Origin: Cordylochernes scorpioides
Taxonomy: Eukaryota > Arthropoda > Arachnida > Pseudoscorpiones > Chernetidae
Length of the DNA stretch: 64,000 bases
Direction: 5' to 3'
NCBI GenBank assembly: GCA_030710605.1
Contig: CP092863.1
Span: forward strand, 140,437,547 to 140,501,546
The notes beneath the pieces are model-generated. The model was not told the DNA's origin. It ran no database searches and saw only the letters and a program-made list of their open reading frames with translations. Position numbers and translations under genes: made by a program. Of the stretch, positions 20,985 through 31,964 are shown in pieces (position 1 is the stretch's first letter; every line of letters begins with the position of its first letter).

Positions 20985-21085
20985 GCCTCAGGCTTATATA
21001 GATGTGATGAACTTACAGTAAAAAGCATTATTTAACTATCCACCATGATAATCATGGCTTATACTACGTGTACTAGGGATATATG
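20985..21085 (+). mobile_element. SINE1 3' tail fragment
   Basis: GAACTTACAGTAAAAAGCAT, CCACCATGATAATCATGGC and GTGTACTAGGGATA match the SINE1 tail. Confidence 0.7.
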
Positions 21086-22562
21086 TGAAAAATCATGATG
21101 ATTTCTTATCATCTGCTCAGTGGCTTTGTATTCATCTAAGCATACTGATAGATTTTGATTTTTACATATGCAGTAAAATCTCTCTTTCTGAAGAAACCCT
21201 AGTTGCAAAACCAAAGTGTATTTTATTGAAAGATGTCTTTTACCAAAAAGTTACTAATAATTTGCAATGAAAACTGTAATTTGTAGAGAAGTGTCCTCTA
21301 GCGGGAGTGTCCTCTCATAGAGCACTTCTATTGTATTATAATATTTATTAACGCGAGTCACAATTATCAAAAATATCAATCATTTTATAAATTAAAATTT
21401 CATGTCATAACTTTCTTTTATTTATTGTATACCATAAATGCATATTGGCGGGTTTTCGAGATATAGCTCTTCTACCATTCGTCATTTATAGTAAGTGTAC
21501 TAAGTGAGACTGATGGATTCGAATAAATTATCCATTAATGACGAGAACATAGTCCGTCTTAGATGTTTTTGAAACCTAAATATAGGTTAAAATATGCTGA
21601 GAAGATATTCAAAATCATTTTTAATATAAAAACGTTTGACTTATACATAAAGAAAATAAAAACATTGCTAACTATATATATATATATATATATGGCCCAA
21701 ATATAAAATATTTTCTAATATATAATAAACAAATTAGACACGTTTCCGAAAAAAAAACTAATAATTTATTTATATATTATGGGATAAAGTATTGAAATAG
21801 TTATGTTTTTTTATTCTTCTTAAAAAAACATTTATCATCGTATTTATAATTTCAATAAAAGGTTTTCGACTGTTTTGGCGGGAAAAAATTAATTTATCAG
21901 AAGATTTTTCTAAAAAGGCAGACGATATTTTTAGTTTGTCATAAGAAAAATAAATTTAATAACAGAAACAATCTTTTACATGCTTTCCCAATATACTTTA
22001 AGATGAAAACCTTTTACGAAATGGTATTTCTTGGTTTGAAGGAGACTTTGTTTGAATTCATTTCATTTAGGAACAAACCTTTGTTAATGTTCGTTCTCTC
22101 TTTTATTTTTAGAAAGCCTTCATTACCTTATAGTCACGGAAATCTCTTTCAATTACCCGACTTCAGCCCAGACTTCTGCTGCTTTCTTCATTAAAGCTTA
22201 TTAAAAATGCATTACAAGGTATAAGCTCTGAAAATTTTACAAATTTGGAATGCTATTTACAATTTTCGATTATAATATTCTATACTACAACTTTATATTC
22301 TGAAGTTAAACGATAGGTTAAAGGGGAATGAAAATTTGTTCGCCGAATTTGCATAAATCGCGAAACAACTTTGCATATTTTCGAAGGTTTTAAAGAAGAT
22401 ATATCTAGACTTTCTTTGATATTGTAGAATGGTCATTGTGCATATAGAGTTCTGCCAAAGCAGTTATATAACTCGAGAAATGATATATATTTATCCAGAT
22501 TGTTGTGTATTTTTCCTCATACAAATTTTGAAGAATTTTCATTAATATATCTCTCTCAGAAT
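21086..22562. other. AT-rich intergenic DNA
   Basis: No gene supported. Reading frames at 21085-21270 and 22003-22194 show no known domain. A TATATA run lies at 21675-21695. Confidence 0.4.
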
Positions 22563-22563
22563 A

Positions 22564-22774
22564 TACACTCATAGACAAAACTTAAGGAATTTGTACTTTT
22601 CAGCATGTATATCGGGATTCAGACAATAACTCTGAAAGATATTACAGTGACCTTTATTGAAGACACACGAGATAACCAAGTGTGAACAACCTCTGTCTCT
22701 TTCTAAAAAAAAAACAGACGATCGGCGACATCAAAGACTTTCCACTTCCTCAGGTTTTGTCTCCATGAGTGTAT
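22564..22774 (+). mobile_element. Family T MITE, full length
   Basis: TA-flanked termini CACTCATAGACAAAACTTAA and CCTCAGGTTTTGTCTCCATG-AGTG. The body is complete with a short poly-A run. Confidence 0.85.
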
Positions 22775-23224
22775 ATTCTCGTATCTTTAGTTGATTAATA
22801 AATGTAGTACATTTTGGCGTTCATTGATCTAGTGCCTTCAATGCGATCTTTAATCAATATTTTACCAGATTATCAACATGTAACAGGTGATTCGTCTAAT
22901 TATTGACATTTTAATTAAGTCTTCTTGTACAAAAACGGCTCCCCTCGATTTTACTACGTGTATTAAAGCTAAGCATTTCTTATACGAGTTATTGATACCA
23001 CTTTTTTCGAATTTGTTAACTGGTGTGTATTGTCGGGTAATCATTGATCTAAATTTGTTTACTTAAAGAAATGTTTTCTCGAAATACATTCAATTTACAA
23101 CATAAGCCTTTTACCACAAAATATTTTTATTACGACATTTCATCTTAAATTGAATTGTCCCAGAGTCCAAGAAAGTGGAAGAAAAAAAGGGCAAACAAGC
23201 TTTTAAAATACCTTAAAAATAAAA
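22775..23224. other. AT-rich DNA, nothing recognised
   Basis: No gene or assignable repeat seen. Confidence 0.35.
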
Positions 23225-23567
23225 GCTTTAAATGTACAAAAAATAAGGAAGTTGTACCTTTTAGCATGTTTATCGGTATTCAGGCAATAACTCTGAAAGT
23301 TATTTAATAAACAGCAGCGACTTTTATTGAAGACACACGAGATAACCAAGTGTGAACAAAACTTAAGGAAGTTGTACCTTTTAGCATGTATATCGGGTTT
23401 GAGACAATAACTCTGAAAGATATTACAGTGACCTTTACTGAAGACACACGAGATAACCAATTGTCAACAAAATTGCCCTGTCTCCTTCAAGAAGAAAATA
23501 GACGACCGACACCGTAACAAAGACTTTCCACGTTTTTAAGGCTTGTCCCCCCTATGAGCGTATATAT
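23225..23567 (+). mobile_element. Family T dimer
   Basis: Two head-to-tail T bodies: AAGGAAGTTGTACC occurs at about 23228 and 23365, each followed by the AGACAATAACTCTGAAAG-type block (AGGCAATAAC in the first). The join reads GTGTGAACAAAACTTAAGG. A reverse copy at 24777-25085 has the same join, so the dimer is a subfamily. Confidence 0.75.
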
Positions 23568-23683
23568 AACATAATTTAAACATAATGAATAACCGCACCA
23601 TCTGCTATTGGAAATTTGAAAATATTTAGACTCGTATGATTTAAAAAATAATAATAGATATTAGATCATTGATATTCATGTAC

Positions 23684-23927
23684 CAAAATTAGTACCTCTC
23701 CCTTCAAAATGCATTAAAACAAAGCCGTCACAATACTGATGAGAGTAAACGCCTGAAACAATGCTAACTATAGGTCAGCTTTTGGCATTGAATTTTCTAA
23801 AACTAGTGTTGTGGCTCATTCTTTACGTTTTCTTACGTTTTGTACTGAGGTAATGATCAAAATGCAGTTTTAATGCATTTATAAAGGGGGAGGTGCCAAT
23901 TTAAGTACATGTATTTTGGAATATATG
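23684..23927 (+). mobile_element. Family C palindromic copy, ribozyme decayed
   Basis: Ends are inverted: GTACCTCTCCCTTC at the left and GGGGGAGGTGCC at the right. The centre has ACTGATGAGAG, then GCCTGAAAC and AACTATAGG, a family C hammerhead with broken stems II and I, then CTAGTGTTGTGGCTCATTCT. Confidence 0.65.
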
Positions 23928-23936
23928 ATCAATTAT

Positions 23937-24180
23937 GAAAAAAGGCATCTCCTTATTGGGCAAATGAAAGTTGCTGATGGCTATCGCCATCTATCGGAAT
24001 AAATATCAACTATTCTCTTTGATTTTTAATTATTCCAGAATTGGCCAATTAAAAATCAACGAGAATAGTTGATATTTATTCCGATAGATGGCGCAAGCCA
24101 TCAGCAACTTTCAGTTTCCCGATAAGGAGATGCCTTTTTTCATAATTATGCACCTTATCCCAGTACAATATCACATTTGT
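23937..24180. mobile_element. Family B1 palindrome without ribozyme
   Basis: Left arm GGCATCTCCTTATTGGGC... and right arm GATAAGGAGATGCC turn around at GAATTGGCCAATTAAAAATC (about 24043-24060). The right tail continues ATTATGCACCTTATCCCAG. Confidence 0.85.
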
Positions 24181-24396
24181 ACTATTTTTTTCACATATAT
24201 AATCAAGTTATATCCACAGAGCTCACTATAATAGAATGTTTATCCTAGGAAGATAATATAGATAGGCAAGGAGAATAAGGTGGCAGGTCTATGCCAACAA
24301 CTATATTATGGCAATATATTCAGGTGATGATGGGCAGAGCTGTAAAATAAATTGTTATTACGCCCTATAAGAATTTATTGAGCCATTAGTACACAC

Positions 24397-24470
24397 ACGT
24401 GTTTGCAGGGACATTTACTTATTGAATGTCAAATTTGGTTTACACACACATCCAAAATGATTGTACCGTT
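24397..24470 (+). pseudogene. LINE ORF2 C-terminal fragment
   Basis: Frame reads CLQGHLLIECQIWFTHTSKM, matching the HLLIECP-x-F motif at the C-terminus of non-LTR ORF2 proteins. Only about 25 codons remain. Confidence 0.5.
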
Positions 24471-24539
24471 AAGGAATTATTATAGAAGGTTTTTGTTCTA
24501 TATATATATACTTGAGTATATTTATATAAGAATCGCGCT

Positions 24540-24765
24540 AACTATTTTAACGGAACTTTTTTATCAATTAAAAAACAATTTTTGTCCTCACTGAAATGAG
24601 AAAATAATATTGTAAAGACTTGGATCATCAGGGGTAAAACCTTCCAGTGGTTTCGCCAGTTTGACGTTGGGAAGGGTCGCTATTGATGAGCCAGGCCCTC
24701 TCAATATTTAATTATTGCAGTAAGATCGATAGGAAATTATTTATTTTCATAATAGAAATCGATGC
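24540..24765. mobile_element. Family A copy, divergent palindrome
   Basis: Left arm on the minus strand (ATCATCAGGGG, GGTTTCGCCAGTTTG) meets a right arm with TTGATGAGCCAGGCC. Both arms are worn; stem strands are incomplete. Confidence 0.6.
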
Positions 24766-24776
24766 GCGTGAATACA

Positions 24777-25085
24777 CTAATGGACAAAACTTGAAGATCT
24801 GCATCTCGTCGGTCGTCTTTTTTTTTTTTTTTTTTTTTAAGAATACAGAAGTTGTTCACACTTGGTTATCTTGTATGTTTTCAATAAAGGTCACTGTAAT
24901 ATCTTTCAGAGTTATTGTCTGAATCCCGATATACATACTAAAAGGTACAACTTCCTTAAGTTGTGTTCACACTTGGTTATCTTGTATGTTTTCAATAAAG
25001 GTCACTGTAATATATTTCAGAGTTATTGTCTGAATCCCGATATACATGCTAAAAGGTACAACTTCCAAAAGTTTTGTTCATGAGT
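24777..25085 (-). mobile_element. Family T dimer, reverse
   Basis: TTCACACTTGGTTATCTTGT occurs twice (24855 and 24967), each followed by the T body and an AACTTCC end. The inner join reads CCTTAAGTTGTGTTCACAC. Outer ends are CACTAATGGACAAAACTTG and TTTTGTTCATGAGTG. Confidence 0.75.
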
Positions 25086-25089
25086 GCGG

Positions 25090-25593
25090 TTGTTAATTTT
25101 GAATACAATTGACAACACGGATGTATCGTGATATTATAAAAGTTTAGAGGGAGATTTTAGACACATAAGCTTATAGAAAACATCTAGAAAAATGAGTTCA
25201 TCACATCAGCTTAGATAAATCCTTTAATTTCTACGGAATACTATTTGGTGGCCTACTCGGTGCATCATCATCGGTCACGTGACGTCCTAATTTCATTTCG
25301 TAAATACACTCTCAGGCAAATATTAAGGAATTTGTACCTTTCGAAAATTTCTATATCATTTTTAGTATATAATAGATTTTAAAAAATATAGGTAATATTA
25401 ATAAAATTGATATGTACAATATTTCGCAGCGTTAAAATCAATCATAAAAGGCAACTCCTTTTCCAAATGGGCACACTATGTAATCTAGAAGTTCCAAGTT
25501 AATAATAAAACCATAACATCAGTTTGAAAAAATTACCATATCCCGCTTGTAGACCAAATTTTCTGGTTGTGGACCTCGTCAATCCAAAGAGGT
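25090..25593. other. Mostly AT-rich; degenerate family C piece at 25495-25590
   Basis: ACCATAACATCAGTTTG and, on the minus strand, TTGACGAGGTCC...ACCAGAAAATTTGGT resemble a worn family C hammerhead. No gene seen. Confidence 0.35.
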
Positions 25594-25805
25594 ACACTCA
25601 TGAACAAAACTTAAGGAAGTTGTACCTTTTACCATGTATATCGGGATTCAGACAATAACTCTGAAAGATATTTCAGTGACCTTTTTTGAAGACACACGAG
25701 ATAACCAAATGTGTACAAATTGCCTCTGTCTCCTTAAAAGAAAAAAAAAGTAGACGACCGGAGACATCAAAAACTTTCCACTTCCTCAATTTCTGTCTAT
25801 GAGGT
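25594..25805 (+). mobile_element. Family T MITE
   Basis: Left terminus CACTCATGAACAAAACTTAA; body intact; right terminus worn (TCAATTTCTGTCTATGAGG). Confidence 0.8.
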
Positions 25806-25914
25806 TTTTTTTTGTTTATATATTTCTCTCAGTCTGTGCGTTTTTAGTGATTTCTGGGAAAAGTTGTAAATAGTGACTAGTTAAACTAAATCTGTTTTAT
25901 TCAATGATTTCTCA

Positions 25915-26200
25915 TTTCCAGGTCTAACTTCCATTCTATATATGGGAACAAGTCGAATGTAGGACGTAAAGCCAAGCCCCCATGAAGGTTGTGTGTAACA
26001 CTATATATATAAAGTTAGAGTTGTATAGAGAGTGCTCGCTGGTACAAAGCCATATTTCAATCAAGGCTGCATTAAAATCGGCTCCAGGTTTATGGCCTGG
26101 AAAGGCCATAAAGGCTCAGTCGGTGTTTTATGACACTGAAGGGACTGTAACCCAACTATAATTATTGTTGTTGCTATAACCCAAATCTCTCTCTCCCTAC
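25915..26200 (+). mobile_element. LINE/SINE-type 3' end
   Basis: A less AT-rich block with GGTTTATGGCCTGGAAAGGC, AGGCTCAGTCGGTGTTTTAT and ACTGAAGGGACTGTAACCC, ending ATTATTGTTGTTGCTATAAC. The short-repeat tail suits a non-LTR retrotransposon 3' end; no coding part is visible. Confidence 0.4.
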
Positions 26201-26369
26201 TCTATCAAATCATAAGGAGAAAATAACACATTTAACCTCTTTTTATTCACGAATGGTATTTAATGAGTGTCATCTTTCAATTGATAATTCCAAGTCTTTT
26301 AAAACCATTTTTTTTTTCAAAATCATCAGTTACCATTATATAATCAAACAACTTAATGCAATATTATAG

Positions 26370-26530
26370 CTGTGAGTAGATTAAACTGGCGAAACCGCTT
26401 GGAGGGTTTACCACTGATGAGCTAGGCCCTCCCATTAATTTATAATTGCAGTAAGGGCAATATAAATTGTTTTATTTTAAAAAGAATGATATATATACGT
26501 TAAAAATAGTTTCAATTAAATAATTATATA
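26370..26530 (+). mobile_element. Family A1, right half
   Basis: AAACTGGCGAAACCGC, TTTACCACTGATGAGC and TGCAGTAAGGGCAA. Stem II can still pair (CTGGC with GCTAG, one G-U). The cleavage strand upstream is lost. Confidence 0.65.
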
Positions 26531-26599
26531 GTGAGAATGTTAAAAGATGATTTATATATATTCAAATAGAATTATTAGAATATCAATCCGGGGATAAGT

Positions 26600-26825
26600 T
26601 TCTCTAAATTCGAAACTATTTTAAAGGCGTAAGATTCTTTTTGATATTAAACAATTTCTACTTCCCTTGCTGCAATGGTAAAATTAATAGGAGGGCCTGG
26701 CTACCATTAATATATTAATACCATTGCAGTAAGAGCAGTAGAAATTGTTTAATATCAAAAAGAATCTTACGCCTTTAATATAGTTTCGAATTTTGATAAC
26801 AGATGGCGCGCTAGTTCATCATATT
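26600..26825. mobile_element. Family A1 palindrome, core deleted
   Basis: Arms share the private block TCTTTTTGATATTAAACAAT and its complement, and end with AACAGATGGCGCGCTAG. The ribozyme segment between arms is reduced to GGAGGGCCTGGC. Confidence 0.8.
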
Positions 26826-26904
26826 ATAAGTTTCTCTCTTTATCAGTTTTTCATCATTTGAACTCAATCAACCTTTCGGACATTTCATTCCTTCAACAGT
26901 AGAA

Positions 26905-26955
26905 ACACACTTTCATTACTCCCGTCGAAGGGCTCATAAATCCGAAAGCTTCAGT
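26905..26955 (+). repeat. GAAGGGCTC...CCGAAAGC motif
   Basis: CCCGTCGAAGGGCTCATAA followed by TCCGAAAGCTTC. Same class as 12350 and 30295. Confidence 0.4.
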
Positions 26956-27144
26956 TCAAATAGTTAAAAAAAAGTTTAAAGAAACTTATCAACGGATTAG
27001 TGTCTTCGGTTTATTTAATTGAACACAGGGGAATAATATCTGTTTAGATGCCATAAATTTTTAACTAAAATGTAATAGGGTAGAATTAAATTCATATAAG
27101 AATTCTCATTATCTATCATCTCAATGTTGCTTTCAGAATCAAAG

Positions 27145-27284
27145 ACAGAGGCAATTTTGTTTACACTTAATTTTTTCGTGTGTCTTCAATGAAGTTCACT
27201 GTAATATCTTTCAGAGTTATTGTCTGAATCCCAATATACATGCTAAAAGGTACAACTTCCTTAAGTTTTGTCCATGAGTGTATA
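27145..27284 (-). mobile_element. Family T MITE fragment, reverse
   Basis: ACAGAGGCAATTTTG through AGTTTTGTCCATGAGTGTA. The first arm is absent. Confidence 0.75.
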
Positions 27285-27289
27285 TTCAA

Positions 27290-27895
27290 GGGGAAAAAAA
27301 CATCTGAAATATATTAAAGTGTAACAAATAAATCAACATTAGGTGTTTCGGAATAATAAAGGAAAAAGAAACACACTTTGGAGTGCTCATTAAACTAGGT
27401 CAAAAAATTGTCGCGAGTGGGAACAGTGAGATGGAAGGAAAATTGCTTATCTCTCCCGGTTTGTGTTCGCTCATTAAAATTGTGTCGTTATTTACTTGGC
27501 TCCAACTTCTGCCATTTTATTTATAACTAGAGATTCACAATTATTTACAAGGGTCAGAACTGTGTTTTGACACACTTCTAATGAATAAAAAGTTGATAGG
27601 TATTTTTTCCTCCATAGATAATCTTGAATTTAAAAAAATATATACAAGGGGCTTGTATATGAATCTCCTTTTAAATATTAAAATAAAACATACAAGTATA
27701 TACTATAGAATATACTTGTTCGCCATCTAAACACACATATGCTAAGGAGAAAAATTATTTTCAAACATTTAAATATTACATTTTCATCATTTTATTTAAC
27801 ACCATCTTCAAGAAGAATAGAATCTTGAAATGTCTAGATAAGAAGACAATATACAATGATTTGTACACAGGTCAGGTAAAATAATGAATATACAT
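27290..27895. other. AT-rich DNA, nothing recognised
   Basis: No gene or assignable repeat seen. Confidence 0.35.
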
Positions 27896-27896
27896 A

Positions 27897-28000
27897 CACT
27901 CATGGACAAATCTTAAGAAAGTGGAAAGTATTTGATGTCGCCGGTCGTTTTTTTTTTTAAGCAAATAGAGAATAGATTTCTTGTGTCTTCAATAAAAGGT
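27897..28000 (-). mobile_element. Family T MITE terminal fragment
   Basis: CACTCATGGACAAATCTTAA, GTCGCCGGTCG, T run, then TTGTGTCTTCAATAAA. The rest is deleted. Confidence 0.65.
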
Positions 28001-28876
28001 ACCTTTGTATAAAATACAAAAATTTATGAATTAAATTAATTTGTAATTTTAAAAGTATACATTTTTCGAATGAGAGATAAGATTTATTGATATCTTTTTT
28101 ATCAAAGGTAGTACCATTCATCGTCGACAGAGGGTGTTGCTTCCTTATGATTTTAACACATTTTAAAAATTTTAATATTCGAGAAAAACGAGCTTCCATG
28201 ACAAGGTGATGTCATTGTCTGTGTCCCTAATTGCCCCGTCACCACCTCTTTACCAACTGGAACTTTTACTTCTTCTGACAACCCACTTTTTCCAACACCA
28301 CTTTGCACATTGTCAGAGATATTGGTTCTCAAATTGTGCTCTACAACATTTCTCAAATAGTTCGTTCACGTCGAATGTACGAGTATATTTGCATAGTTGC
28401 ATATTTTACTAAGTTGCATATTTTGTAAATATGCATATAATAGGTAAGTGTAAAACATGAACCTTTTGAAATATATATTAATAATAGAAATGCTCTCTAA
28501 CACTCTACAGTTTTATTTTATGAATTGTTAGTAGTTTGTCGCAAGAGATCTCTGTGATCTCGTTTTATTATTTTTTAAATATATTTTTAAAAAAAGATAT
28601 ATTTATAATAAATAATTAATTCTTACACACTCTCTCTCTATCTTTCTGTTTAATATTTTTTTTAAATACATATTTTTGCGTGCGTGTTTCCAAGTGTGTA
28701 AAAAATGATACTTTGAAACGAATTTACATCAAAACATTATATATTGGATAAGAAGACTAACCAAACAATTCAAAATATACATGTTAGAAATACATTCAAT
28801 ATGTGATTACAAAGGGGTTGGACAAACTATTTCAAATTTATGCATTTATGTGACTAGAGCTCACACGCGCATAGAT
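28001..28876. other. Unassigned DNA with one odd reading frame
   Basis: The minus-strand frame 28153-28356 (VGKSGLSEEVKVPVGKEV) and the overlapping plus frame have ordinary codon composition, unlike the AT-rich surroundings, but I recognise no family. It may be a piece of a decayed gene or repeat. The rest is AT-rich. Confidence 0.25.
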
Positions 28877-28881
28877 AATAT

Positions 28882-29588
28882 TGTAACAAAGTATTTATTA
28901 ATATTATAATTTTTGTTAACAGAGTGGTCATTTTTATGTTTATATCTTGCTACTCTGTAAATTTTTCTCGTGGCTTATCTTTTGTTTACCATTTATAGTT
29001 TGTTCTTGCCTGAAATAAATTGCTGTCTTATCCCCGAAGTTGGTCTTCCCTAATTTTCCACGTGGCATTTTGGTGGAGATGCTGGGTAAGTTAAGGAAGA
29101 CAAACTGAAGACCGCCGAGAATATCTTGGGTGCCATGGGTGCTGTGATCTACATTTTCGGAGACTGACTCCAGGATTCCACCGCCGTGCTAAAGCCAAGA
29201 CTTCCTTCGAAAATGACGATGTCCCTATAGACAATAAGACGACAAAGCCGCTCATCACGCCGCAAGAAAAAGGACGCAAAGATACTAGGGACAGAGTTCC
29301 AAGACTTCGATGGAATCCTTGGCAGAAGCACGTCAGATCCATGTCAGTATCTACAATAATTGCTAGCTGTGGGTCACAGCTCCCATAGGGAAGAAGCTAT
29401 GTAACAAAGTATTTATTAATTTTATTATTTTTATTAACAGAGTGGTCATTTTTTTTATGTTTATATCTTGCTACTCTGTAAATTTCCCTCGTGGCTTATC
29501 TTTTGTTTATCATTCATAGTTTGTTCTTGCCTGAAATAAATTGCTGTCTTATCCCCGAAGTTGGTCTTCCCTAATTTTCCACGTGGCA
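28882..29588 (+). mobile_element. Complete TRIM (miniature LTR retrotransposon)
   Basis: Two LTRs of 186 and 189 bp (28882-29067 and 29400-29588) start TGTAACAAAGTATTTATTA and end TTTTCCACGTGGCA. The element is flanked by the 4-bp duplication ATAT (28878-28881 and 29589-29592). A primer binding site TGGTGGAGATGCTGGG (29071-29086) fits the 3' end of tRNA-Ala, and a purine run AGGGAAGAAG lies just before the 3' LTR. The 332-bp interior codes for nothing recognisable. It needs enzymes from an autonomous relative. Confidence 0.9.
29071..29086 (+). promoter_or_regulatory. Primer binding site, tRNA-Ala type
   Basis: TGGTGGAGATGCTGGG is complementary to the CCA end and acceptor stem of animal tRNA-Ala (one likely mismatch, CTGGG for CCGGG), three bases after the 5' LTR. 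The comparison rests on recalled tRNA-Ala sequence. Confidence 0.65.
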
Positions 29589-29592
29589 ATAT

Positions 29593-30285
29593 ACATAACA
29601 TGACATTTTATATATACGACATATATATATGACACATTTATATATATATGAATATTTTCAAATAGGAGATATATATATGACATGTTTACATATACGATAT
29701 GTATGACATATATATATATATAAATTGAAAAAAAAAGAATATATTTTACCATTTGGAAATTTGAACACGTTCAATATTCGCTTTTTCAGACTTCCAAATG
29801 GAAGCTAGATTTCAGTCTGAAGGGGGAGGGAAATATATTTGGGAGGGAAATTGATTTCCCATACTACGGCTGAAATTACGAGCGTGAACTTGGAGGAAGC
29901 TGTTGCTGGCTTTGAAAGCTTGTGTGTGTATATAACTAAAATAAATCTATTTTCAGAAATACGAAATAATTATATTTTATGTGATTATAATGTTAATTTA
30001 TTATATACCTAACTCAATAGAATATAAAGTTATATTTTTCCTAAGAGAGCGAAAAGATAATTTGGAATTAATATTTTGTAAATATCAAAATGAATTACCT
30101 CTTTCTTATTTGAAAACTGTATTTATATCGAAATCAACTTCTCTTAGAATCCATATATATTCTAACTATCTTACATATAGACTTGTCCTGTACTGATATG
30201 AGGTTCATAGTATAAAACCATAGTATACAAGTTAGTTTTTCATTTGAGAGAAAAATTCCATCCAGGGGAGATATGCTTGCAAAAG
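29593..30285. other. AT-rich DNA with TATATA runs
   Basis: No gene supported. Many ATATATGACA-like words at 29600-29730. Confidence 0.35.
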
Positions 30286-30289
30286 AATA

Positions 30290-30485
30290 TATAATTTAAT
30301 TGACTCGAGCTTTCGGGACTTGGAGCTCTTCGACTGGAGTATAGTTAAATACAAGTATAACGCCTTTACGACTAGCTTTTGTCTGAATTTTCACAAACTG
30401 GTGTTGTGGCACATTCTGTTACGTTTTGTACTGAGGAAATAAACAAAATCTATTGAGAAAAAAAAATAGTACAAATGTGATATTG
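30290..30485 (-). repeat. GAAGAGCTC...CCGAAAGC motif followed by family C-like piece
   Basis: Minus strand at 30295-30345: CCAGTCGAAGAGCTCCAAG and TCCCGAAAGCTCGAG. Then at 30380-30430 (plus) TTTTGTCTGAATTTTCAC and ACTGGTGTTGTGGC of family C. Confidence 0.45.
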
Positions 30486-30501
30486 TACTGGGATAAGGTG
30501 C

Positions 30502-30785
30502 ATAAATTATAAAAAAAGGCATCTCCTTATCATGCAGCTGAAAGTTTCTGATGGCTTGCGCCATCTATCGGAATAAATATCAACTATTCTCGTTGATTTC
30601 TAATTATTACAGAGCCCGAAACGCGTACGTGGTTAGCTTTTCTTGATTAATAAAGAAAGGGATAATTGGCCAATTATGGAATAATTAGAAATCGACGAGA
30701 ATAGTTGATATTTATTCCGATAGATGGCGTAAGCCATCAGCAACTTTCAGTTGCACGATAAGGAGATGCCTTTTTCATAAAATGT
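30502..30785. mobile_element. Family B1 palindrome with half a hammerhead at the centre
   Basis: Inverted arms GGCATCTCCTTATCATGC... and GATAAGGAGATGCC. At the centre (30611-30633) the sense strand resumes inside ribozyme stem II: AGCCCGAAACGCGTACGTGG. The upstream half with CTGATGA is missing. Confidence 0.85.
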
Positions 30786-30879
30786 ATTGTGTTAATGCCT
30801 TTTTATAAAAGGAGAGGAGCCTCCATTGGCATCTGACTCTTACACACCTACAATTTCACCATAATAAGAAATTTGAACT

Positions 30880-30985
30880 AATTTTGAAGCGTATGATTCT
30901 TTTTAAAAATAAATCAATTTTCTACTGTTCTTACTGCAATGATAAAAATAATGGGAGGGCCCCATTAATTAATAAAATATATATA
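30880..30985 (-). mobile_element. Family A1 half
   Basis: One arm only: TTTCTACTGTTCTTACTGCA through AATGGGAGGGCC, then the element stops. Confidence 0.6.
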
Positions 30986-31027
30986 TGACCGGCGACATTA
31001 AATACTTTCCACTTCCTTAAATTTTGT

Positions 31028-31335
31028 GGGGGTCGGTGGAAGACTGGTTAAACCGTTTGGTTTTAGACCACTAGGACCCGGGTTCGATTCCCGCATTGGA
31101 CACTTTTTTCTGTTTAAAAAAAAAATGCTCCAATGGCCCCCGATTCTTGCAAAAGTCCAACCCCAACAGCGAGTGCAAGTAACCAAACGGGGCTCTGGCA
31201 TTTGTAAGTGCAAAGTCGAACTGCTTTTCACATGTGTAGACATGTGGTGCGCTTACAGAAAAAGCAGTCGCTAACTACCCCCCATGATTATCATGGCCTG
31301 TACCACGTGTACTAGGGATAAGCAAAAGAAAAAAA
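31028..31335 (+). mobile_element. SINE1, full length
   Basis: tRNA-like head with A-box region GGTCGGTGGAAGACTGGTT and B box GGGTTCGATTCCC (31079-31091), body GCTCCAATGGCCCCCGATTC, AGTGCAAGTAACCAAACGGG, ACATGTGTAGACATGTGGTG, tail CATGATTATCATGG and CACGTGTACTAGGGATAAGC, then A-rich end. About 300 bp. Confidence 0.9.
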
Positions 31336-31384
31336 AATTGTTCATGAGTGTAATCTACAACATATCTCTACAAACTATTATATA

Positions 31385-31730
31385 ATATAATGCGGCTTGT
31401 GATTATAAAACGAAATTTTAAAATGATCCCGCATGTGTTTCTTTTGAACGAAAAATCAAAATTTATTTTAAGGAGAAATAACGATTATTTCTAACCTTAG
31501 GGATGAGGTATGAAAGAATGAATTGTGAAGAGTAATCATAAACGGAAAATCCCATCCCTGGACACTTTTATTTTTCCGTTTATCATTACTCTTCACAATT
31601 CATCCTTTCATACTTCATCCCTAAGGTTAGAAATAATCGTTATTTCTCCTTAAAATAAATTTGTATTTTTCGTTCAAAAAAACACATGCGGGATAATTTT
31701 CTCAAATGTCGTTTTATAAACTATTATGTA
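31385..31730. repeat. Long palindrome
   Basis: Left arm GGAGAAATAACGATTATTTC, TAACCTTAGGGATGAGGTAT; right arm ATTTCATC-type return CATCCCTAAGGTTAGAAATA and ATCGTTATTTCTCC. The centre is CCCATCCCTGGACACTTTTA, the end of a tRNA-like head seen at 50750. A related single arm lies at 50583. Confidence 0.85.
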
Positions 31731-31964
31731 AAAAAATTATACAAACTATTATATATTGCGAATGATTATTTTTGACCATTTTATAGAATTATATCTTAAT
31801 TTTCTTATATTCAATAACTATCGTATGTTAAATCTGATTATATAATCTACATTTTAAGATGTAATCTTGGTGTTATAGTGTTTAACGAAACTATAGTAAG
31901 ATGTTTCTTTAACATCTCCATATGTAGCTTTGACACAAGGGCTCCAAAAATGTATTGAAAAATT

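Noticed and set aside
29091..29342. 60-83 codon frames inside the TRIM
   Set aside because: Interior is 332 bp with no retroviral-type motif; frames lie opposite each other and are not supported.
31028..31100. tRNA gene calls at SINE heads
   Set aside because: A and B boxes are present but acceptor stems do not pair and the body follows directly; these are tRNA-derived SINE heads. Only 38953-39023 folds as a full tRNA.
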